Shown piece by piece: positions 30,378 to 35,041 of a stretch of DNA of 35,041 bases. Both the position numbers and the translations under genes were made by a program. This stretch comes from Kitasatospora xanthocidica. Lineage in GTDB: Bacteria; Actinomycetota; Actinomycetes; Streptomycetales; Streptomycetaceae. Each line of letters begins with the position of its first letter. Positions within the stretch are counted from its first letter, which is position 1. The notes below the pieces were generated by a model, which made no database searches, was not told the DNA's origin, and saw only the letters and a program-made list of their open reading frames with translations. The stretch lies in NCBI RefSeq assembly GCF_014656195.1, contig NZ_BNBY01000053.1, positions 1-35,041 of the forward strand. Reading direction: 5' to 3'.

Positions 30378-32000
30378 ATGAACACGAACGCGTCCTCGCG
30401 GTACGACGTCGTGATCGTCGGCGGCGGGCACAACGGGCTGGTGGCGGCGGCGTACCTGGCGCGGGCCGGGCAGCGGGTGCTGGTGCTGGAGCGGCTGGCG
30501 CAGGTGGGCGGGGCCGCGGTCTCCGCGCGGGCCTTCCCGGGGGTGGACGCCCGGCTGTCGCGCTACTCCTACCTGGTGAGCCTGCTGCCGCGGACGATCG
30601 TCCGGGACCTGGGGCTGCGGCTGGACCTGCGGCGGCGCCGGATCTCCTCGTACACGCCCGTCGAGCGGGACGGGAGCCCAACCGGGCTGCTGGTGGACGC
30701 GGCCGACCCGGCGAGGACCGGGGAGTCGTTCCGGGCGCTGACCGGCGGCGACCGTGAGTGGCGGGCCTGGCAGCGCTTCTACGGGACGACCGGCCGGGTC
30801 GCCGAGCGGGTGTTCCCCACGCTCACCGAGCCGCTGCCCACCCGGGCGGAGCTGCGCCGCAGGATCGCGGACGAGGCCGCCTGGACCTCCCTGTTCGAGG
30901 AGCCGCTGGGCGCGGTGGTCGAGCGGACCTTCGCGGACGACCTGGTGCGCGGGGTGGTCCTGACGGACGCGCTGATCGGCACCTTCACCCACGCCCACGA
31001 CCCCTCGCTGCGGCAAAACCGCTGCTTCCTCTACCACGTGATCGGCAACGGGACGGGCGACTGGGACGTCCCGGTCGGCGGGATGGGAGCGGTCACGGGC
31101 GCGCTCGCCGGGGCGGCGCTGGCGGCCGGCGCCGAGATCCGCACCGGCCACGAGGTGACCGCCGTCGCCGCCGACCGCGACGGCCGGGGGCGGGGCGAGG
31201 CCGAGGTGTCCTACCGGGACCGGGACGGCGGTACGGAGGGAACGGTGGCGGCCCGGCGGGTGCTGGTGAACGCCGCGCCGGCGGCCCTGGCCCGGCTGCT
31301 GGGCGACGATCCGGGGCCCGCACCCGAGGGCGCCCAGCTGAAGGTCAACATGGTGCTGCGCCGGCTGCCGCGGCTGCGCGACACCACCGCCGACCCGCGC
31401 GAGGCCTTCGCCGGGACCTTCCACATCGCGGAGGGCTACCGGCAGTTGGCGACCGCGTACGCCGAGGCGCGGGCCGGCCGGATGCCCTCGGCCCCGCCGT
31501 CCGAGATCTACTGCCACACCCTCACCGACCCGTCGATCCTCGGCCCGGACGCCGTCCGGCAGGGGCTCCAGACGCTCACCCTGTTCGGCCTGCACATGCC
31601 CGCCCGGCTGTTCGGCGACCCGGCGGCCAAGGAGCGCGCGCTGGCCGCGAGCCTGGCGCAGCTGGACTCGGTGCTGGCCGAGCCGATCGCCGACTGCCTG
31701 GCCGCCGACGCCGACGGCCGGCCCTGCCTGGAGGCCAGGACGCCGCCGGAGCTGGAGCGGGAGCTCGGCCTGCCGGGCGGCCACATCTTCCACCGGGACC
31801 TCGCCTTCCCCTTCCGGGACGCGGACGGCGGGGACGGCCCCGGCGAGCCGGGCAGCGCCGCCGCCCGCTGGGGCGTGGCGACGGACCGCCCGAACGTCCT
31901 GCTGTGCGGCGCCGGGGCCGTGCGCGGCGGCGGGGTCAGCGGCATCCCGGGGCACAACGCGGCCCAGGCCGTCCTGGCCGACCTGGCTGACGCGGGCTGA
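30378..32000 (+). CDS. Phytoene-desaturase-like FAD-dependent oxidoreductase
   Basis: This 540-residue flavoprotein belongs to the phytoene-dehydrogenase-related COG1233 group (PYROXD2-like). It has an N-terminal FAD-binding Rossmann motif VVIVGGGHNGLVAAAYLARAGQRVLVLE (about 9-36) and a GG doublet in QVGGAAVSARAFPGV. The central GGMGAVTGALAGAALAAGAEIRTGHEVTAV segment is the second conserved FAD site, and the C-terminal VLLCGAGAVRGGGVSGIPGHNAAQAVL closes the flavin pocket. No carotenoid genes surround it, so the substrate is unknown and a general amine-oxidase or desaturase activity is only a family inference. It follows its own likely leaderless promoter and stands as a single-gene unit. Confidence 0.9.
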   Translation: MNTNASSRYDVVIVGGGHNGLVAAAYLARAGQRVLVLERLAQVGGAAVSARAFPGVDARLSRYSYLVSLLPRTIVRDLGLRLDLRRRRISSYTPVERDGSPTGLLVDAADPARTGESFRALTGGDREWRAWQRFYGTTGRVAERVFPTLTEPLPTRAELRRRIADEAAWTSLFEEPLGAVVERTFADDLVRGVVLTDALIGTFTHAHDPSLRQNRCFLYHVIGNGTGDWDVPVGGMGAVTGALAGAALAAGAEIRTGHEVTAVAADRDGRGRGEAEVSYRDRDGGTEGTVAARRVLVNAAPAALARLLGDDPGPAPEGAQLKVNMVLRRLPRLRDTTADPREAFAGTFHIAEGYRQLATAYAEARAGRMPSAPPSEIYCHTLTDPSILGPDAVRQGLQTLTLFGLHMPARLFGDPAAKERALAASLAQLDSVLAEPIADCLAADADGRPCLEARTPPELERELGLPGGHIFHRDLAFPFRDADGGDGPGEPGSAAARWGVATDRPNVLLCGAGAVRGGGVSGIPGHNAAQAVLADLADAG

Positions 32001-32003
32001 CAT

Positions 32004-32041
32004 GGCCGACCTGGGGCGGGCCTGACAGCGGGCGGTCGGCC
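32004..32041 (+). terminator. Weak hairpin after the FAD oxidoreductase gene
   Basis: GGCCGAC (32004-32010) pairs with GTCGGCC (32035-32041) across a 24-nt loop just downstream of the stop codon. The stem is short for its loop, so this is tentative. Confidence 0.3.
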
Positions 32042-32134
32042 GGTCACCCGGCGCGTCCGGACACCCGCCCACCTGGCAGGTCACTCCCGGTGGCGGTTTA
32101 CTGAGAGTGAGCAGGGCAGGAGGGAGGCCCTCCG

Positions 32135-32749
32135 ATGGAATGTCCGCACCCACCCGGTTTCCACGTCGAGGTCCGTGAACGCTACGTCGCCGCCGTGGCG
32201 GAGGTGACCCGCCTGGTGCGGGCCGTTCCCGACGACGGCTGGACGGCGCCCACGCCGTGTCGGGACTGGGACGTCCGCACACTGATGAACCACCTTGCCG
32301 CACAGCACCTTTGGGTCTGCCAGGCGGTGGCCGGCTACACCCCGGAGGCGATCGGCCACCGGTTCGGGGGTGACGTACTGGGCCGCAACCCCGTCGGGGT
32401 ATGGGCGATGGCCGCCGACACGGCGGTCCGCGCGCTCCACCAGCAGGACGTACCGGACCTGCTGGTGCACCTGCCGTACGGGGTGCGCGACGCCGGCGGG
32501 TACGCCCGCGAGCTGACCGCCGAGACCGTCGTGCACGGCTGGGACCTCGCCCGGGCCCTGGGCGAGACCGGCCGGATGCCGCCGGGCGCCGCCCGGTACG
32601 CGCTCGACGAGTTCCAGGGCTACCGCAACCTGGCCCGCACCGGCCTGTTCGACCCGCCACTCGTCACCGCGCCGGGCGCCGACGCCCAGGACCGGCTACT
32701 GGCGCTCACCGGACGGGACCCGAACTGGTCCTACGACACGACGCGCTGA
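32135..32749 (+). CDS. TIGR03086-type metal-binding protein (MDMPI/DinB-like)
   Basis: This 204-residue protein is of the TIGR03086/maleylpyruvate-isomerase N-terminal (DinB-like four-helix bundle) family. Family marks are WTAPTPCRDWDVRTLMNHLAAQHLW near residues 36-60 and the late ETVVHGWDLARALGE, with histidines that can bind a metal. Proposed roles are mycothiol-dependent transfer or isomerisation reactions; the actual reaction is not evident. GGAGGGAGG 7 nt before the ATG at 32135 supports the start. A strong hairpin lies downstream at 32797-32824. Confidence 0.87.
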   Translation: MECPHPPGFHVEVRERYVAAVAEVTRLVRAVPDDGWTAPTPCRDWDVRTLMNHLAAQHLWVCQAVAGYTPEAIGHRFGGDVLGRNPVGVWAMAADTAVRALHQQDVPDLLVHLPYGVRDAGGYARELTAETVVHGWDLARALGETGRMPPGAARYALDEFQGYRNLARTGLFDPPLVTAPGADAQDRLLALTGRDPNWSYDTTR

Positions 32750-32764
32750 CGGTCCGTCAGCCAT

Positions 32765-32837
32765 CTCTGGCCCCGGGACCCGCCGGAACCGCCGGACCCC
32801 CGCGCCCGGAACCGGGCGCGGGGGGAGGAGGCCAGAG
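32765..32837. terminator. Strong two-way terminator between TIGR03086-type gene and repeat protein gene
   Basis: The core is a perfect 13-bp stem, CCCCCGCGCCCGG (32797-32809) and its complement (32812-32824), around a 2-nt loop. An outer 8-bp pair, CTCTGGCC (32765-32772) with GGCCAGAG (32830-32837), encloses it. It lies between convergent genes and can end both. Confidence 0.8.
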
Positions 32838-32854
32838 CGGTCACGCTGCGACGG

Positions 32855-33565
32855 TCAGGCGCGGGCGAGCACCCAGGCGCCGAGGCCGTTGCAGCCGCCC
32901 GCCGAGTAGGTGGTGGCGCGGAAGCCGGGCGGGACGGGCGAGCCGGGGCAGGTCCACAGGCCGACCCGGGCGATGTTGTGGTACCAGGCGCCGGCGCCGT
33001 CGCAGCCCGCCTGCATGTGGCCGGTGATCACGTACCCGGCGACCACCGGGGAGCCCGAGCAGGTCCAGATCCCGTCGTGCGGGAGGCCGTGCTGCCAGGC
33101 GCCGATGCCGCCGCAGCCGGCCCGCAGGTGGTTGATGATGACGTACCCGGGCACGACCGGAGAGCCGGCACAGGTCCATATGCCGTCCTTGACGAGGCTG
33201 TGGCGCCACGCGCCGATGCCCCGACAGCCGGACGTCACGTGGTCGGTGATGACGTAACCGGCGACCACCGGGGAGCCGGAGCAGGTCCAGATCCCGTCCT
33301 TCGCCGGCTGCTGGTACCAGGAGCCCCAGCCGCCGCAACCCGCGCCGTCGTGGTCGGTGATGACGTTCCCGGCGTCGACGGGCTGCCCGGAGCAGGCCCA
33401 GCGGCCCGAGCCGCCCCACCCCGCGGGCTTGGCCTCCGCCGAGGCCATGCCGGAGACCGTACCGCCCAGGACGACGGCCGCGACCAGCGCGAACGCCGCC
33501 GCGGCTCCGATCCCCCTTCCGAGGACCGCCGTCGCCGCACGCTTCCACAACTGACGAACATTCAT
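32855..33565 (-). CDS. Secreted protein of five 37-residue cysteine repeats, unknown family
   Basis: This 236-residue protein has a signal peptide (about 1-44, with a basic start, a hydrophobic core AAAAFALVAAVVLGG and ASAEAKP), followed almost entirely by five tandem repeats of exactly 37 residues. The pattern is GIWTCSGSPVVAGYVIT, H, then GCGGIGAW. Tryptophans fall at 56, 93, 130, 167 and 204. Each repeat has two cysteines 19 residues apart (58/77, 95/114, 132/151, 169/188, 206/225), which suggests one disulfide per repeat. The last repeat is the most divergent. I do not recognise the family. GGAGTGG 7 nt before the ATG at 33565 fixes the start. No other gene is co-directional nearby, so it is a single-gene unit. 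Confidence 0.85.
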   Translation of the reverse strand: MNVRQLWKRAATAVLGRGIGAAAAFALVAAVVLGGTVSGMASAEAKPAGWGGSGRWACSGQPVDAGNVITDHDGAGCGGWGSWYQQPAKDGIWTCSGSPVVAGYVITDHVTSGCRGIGAWRHSLVKDGIWTCAGSPVVPGYVIINHLRAGCGGIGAWQHGLPHDGIWTCSGSPVVAGYVITGHMQAGCDGAGAWYHNIARVGLWTCPGSPVPPGFRATTYSAGGCNGLGAWVLARA

Positions 33566-34031
33566 AGCCGTACCACTCCAGTCGGGTCGGGGGGAGGGAG
33601 GCGTCCCGACCGCCGGGGTGCCCGGCGGCGGAATCGAGAGTCACCTTACGGGGAGACCGCGTGAGAATTCGGTGGAGGTTCCCGGAATTTCGCCCACGGA
33701 GCCACCTTGTCCGAAACCTGCCATCGGACGGCCGGTCCGGTCCCCCGGCACCCGGTCCTCACCGCGTGTGACCAGGCCCGTCCGGGGTGACATCGCGTCC
33801 GGACGGGCGCATGGTGGAAGGAAGGACGACACGGACGACCGCCACCGGACCCGCCGCCCCAGGCCCCGGGCGGGCCCGAACGCTTCACATCCGGAGACCC
33901 CTCGGTCGCACACCTCCGGAGCACCGGACCTGCCGGGCCACCGGACCTCCGGACCTGCCGGACCTGCCGGGCCTCCGGACCGCCCGTCCGGTGCCGCGGC
34001 GGTGGCGTCCTGTCAGCTCCGGGAGGCAGAC
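33566..34031. other. 466-nt intergenic region before the nuclease-like gene
   Basis: No gene is supported. The reading frame of the nuclease-like gene stays open upstream to 33618, but the Pro/Arg-rich composition and the GGGAGG at the ATG argue against an extension. The segment 33655-33715 is relatively A/T-rich and may hold divergent promoters. The last third contains short CCGGACCT repeats. Confidence 0.5.
33924..33991. repeat. Short imperfect repeats of CCGGACCTG
   Basis: The words CCGGACCTG and CCGGGCC(T/A) alternate seven or so times with a 7-9-bp step directly upstream of the nuclease-like gene's ribosome site region. Confidence 0.7.
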
Positions 34032-34934
34032 ATGTCCATGGTGCTCATCACCGGCTCGTACCAGGTGTTCCATGACCGGCCCGACGGCGACACCGTCCAC
34101 TTCCTGCCGCAGGACCCGGGCTTCTGGGGCGACGTCCCCGGGCTCAACCCGGTCAAACGCGACGAGAACGGCGGCGCCTCGCTGCGGCTGGACTCCATCG
34201 ACGCCCTGGAAACCCACTACAAGGGCGTCGGCCCGGACTTCGCGCATCAGCCGCTGACGCTCGGCGCGCACGCCGCCCGCGACGAACTGCTGACGTGGCT
34301 CGGCTTCACCAGGGTCGTGCAGGACGACGAGGAGAAGGTCGTCGTCTCCACGCCGGACTCCGTCCCCGGCTACATCCTCACCGGCGGCGCGGACCCCTTC
34401 CGCCGCTGCATCGCGCTGGTCGGGCGCGGCGCCCCGCCGGACGTCGGCGATCCCCCGGCGCCCGCACGCAGCGGCTTCCACCTGGACGTCACCCTCGGCA
34501 TGCTGCGCGCCACCGCCAACCACCACCTGCTGTCGCAGGGGCTGGTCTACCCCACCTTCTACGAGAGCCTCCCCGAAAAGCTCCGGGCGGACCTGACCGC
34601 CACCGCGAAGCAGGCCCGCAAGACCAAGGCCCCCGGCAGCGTCTGGCAACACGACGTGACCACCAGCGGCGCGAAGATCGAGAACCTCGACTCGCTCACC
34701 AAGGACCTCGTGATCCTGCCGAAGCTGTTCCGCCGACTCGTCGACTACGTCCGGCTGTTCGGCCCCGACCTGGGCTGCCTGCCCGCCTTCCTGGCCGGCG
34801 GCGCCGACGAGTTCACCCTGCCCGAGCTCCGCAAGCCGCCCACCGTCGGCCTGCAGCACGTCGTCGAGGTCATCGGCAACAACACGGTGCGGATGACCCG
34901 GCCCATCGAGGACCTGCTGTTCAGCGAGACATGA
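34032..34934 (+). CDS. Staphylococcal-nuclease-like (TNase-fold) protein
   Basis: This 300-residue protein begins MSMVLITGSYQVFHDRPDGDTVHFLPQDP and shows the SNase pattern: a DGDTVHF strand, LRLDSIDALETHY (the acidic pair position of the nuclease site), then GAHAARDELLTWLGF and GADPFRRCIALVGRG, equivalent to the later core. The C-terminal half (about 165-300) is an extra helical region with QLSQGLVYPTFYESLPEKLRADLT-like residues, well beyond a minimal SNase domain. Catalytic arginines cannot be assigned with certainty, so activity is not assured. No signal peptide is visible, so it is probably cytoplasmic. GGGAGG 5 nt before the ATG at 34032 fixes the start; a second ATG is at 34038. Confidence 0.72.
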   Translation: MSMVLITGSYQVFHDRPDGDTVHFLPQDPGFWGDVPGLNPVKRDENGGASLRLDSIDALETHYKGVGPDFAHQPLTLGAHAARDELLTWLGFTRVVQDDEEKVVVSTPDSVPGYILTGGADPFRRCIALVGRGAPPDVGDPPAPARSGFHLDVTLGMLRATANHHLLSQGLVYPTFYESLPEKLRADLTATAKQARKTKAPGSVWQHDVTTSGAKIENLDSLTKDLVILPKLFRRLVDYVRLFGPDLGCLPAFLAGGADEFTLPELRKPPTVGLQHVVEVIGNNTVRMTRPIEDLLFSET

Positions 34935-34990
34935 CCCTCGCCGGCCCGCTCTCGAACGTCCAGGTCGCATTCACGCCAGCCGGAAATGCG

Positions 34991-35024
34991 AAAAGCCCCT
35001 GATCCGAGTGGATCAGGGGCTTTT
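34991..35024. terminator. Intrinsic two-way terminator
   Basis: A perfect 15-bp stem (AAAAGCCCCTGATCC and its complement) closes a 4-nt GAGT loop, with an A-run at one end and a T-run at the other, so it works in both directions. It ends the nuclease-like gene and very probably also a minus-strand gene just beyond the window. Terminators of this kind are often found after actinomycete tRNA genes. Confidence 0.9.
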
Positions 35025-35041
35025 CAGCAATGATTGTTCGG

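Noticed and set aside
30378..32000. Carotenoid biosynthesis gene
   Set aside because: The protein is related to phytoene desaturases, but no crtB-, crtE- or crtY-like gene is nearby. The broad COG1233 group includes many unrelated activities.
33618..34031. N-terminal extension of the nuclease-like protein by 138 residues
   Set aside because: The extension is Pro/Arg-rich with repeats, and a strong ribosome binding site (GGGAGG) stands just before the ATG at 34032.

Overview
The window is very GC-rich. Almost every gene has a strong third-position G/C bias, GTG starts are common and ribosome binding sites are of the GGAGG type. The content points to a filamentous actinomycete of the Streptomycetaceae (Streptomyces or Kitasatospora): an Rpf-type muralytic enzyme with a LysM domain, a GAF/PAS/SpoIIE phosphatase, a TIGR03086-type protein, an F420-type (LLM) oxidoreductase and Nei2. 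It reads as ordinary chromosome with small accessory and regulatory modules. I see no rRNA, tRNA, CRISPR array, prophage or transposase gene.

Layout. 1-2200: an SDR oxidoreductase and a secreted resuscitation-promoting-factor-like enzyme, both on the minus strand and each followed by a perfect hairpin. 2446-4905: a NarL-type response regulator and its HisKA_3 kinase; the kinase carries an extra C-terminal transmembrane helix and an outside domain. 5126-8676: a SpoIIE-type phosphatase, a DUF4326 protein and a Uma2 protein. 8827-10857: a PQQ-propeller membrane protein and a uridine-kinase-like protein that lacks the P-loop. 10857-11057: an 18-bp tandem repeat and a 147-bp element bounded by inverted repeats. 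11066-14892: Nei2, a secreted M43-type metalloprotease, a P-loop ATPase and an LLM oxidoreductase, all minus strand. 15046-17258: a small protein of unknown function, a CmpX/MscS-like membrane protein and an alpha/beta hydrolase, with repeat arrays at their 3' ends. 17463-20730: an overlapping pair (four-helix membrane protein and membrane-anchored methyltransferase-like protein) behind a perfect TTGAACGCGTTCAA palindrome, then an ArsR-type regulator and an isochorismatase-family hydrolase. 20897-21973: a GlxA-type regulator divergent from the isochorismatase.

The most coherent system is at 21954-27105. An OmpR-type regulator/kinase operon (minus strand) is divergent from an operon (plus strand) of a ferric-reductase-like transmembrane flavoprotein, a secreted FMN-binding-domain protein with a flavinylation motif, and ApbE, the flavin transferase that would modify it. 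Both divergent promoters carry the same 11-bp-spaced CTCA repeats at the same distance from a similar -10 hexamer, so the two-component system probably controls both operons. The product would be an extracytoplasmic flavin electron-transfer chain.

27150-32749: a membrane-anchored Nudix-like protein, a second NarL-type two-component pair, a phytoene-desaturase-like FAD oxidoreductase and a TIGR03086-type protein. 32855-33565: a secreted protein made of five exact 37-residue repeats with two cysteines each, which I do not recognise. 34032-34934: a staphylococcal-nuclease-like protein. A textbook intrinsic terminator closes the window.

Several genes lack a ribosome binding site but have a -10-like hexamer exactly 6 nt before the start codon, which suggests leaderless transcription.
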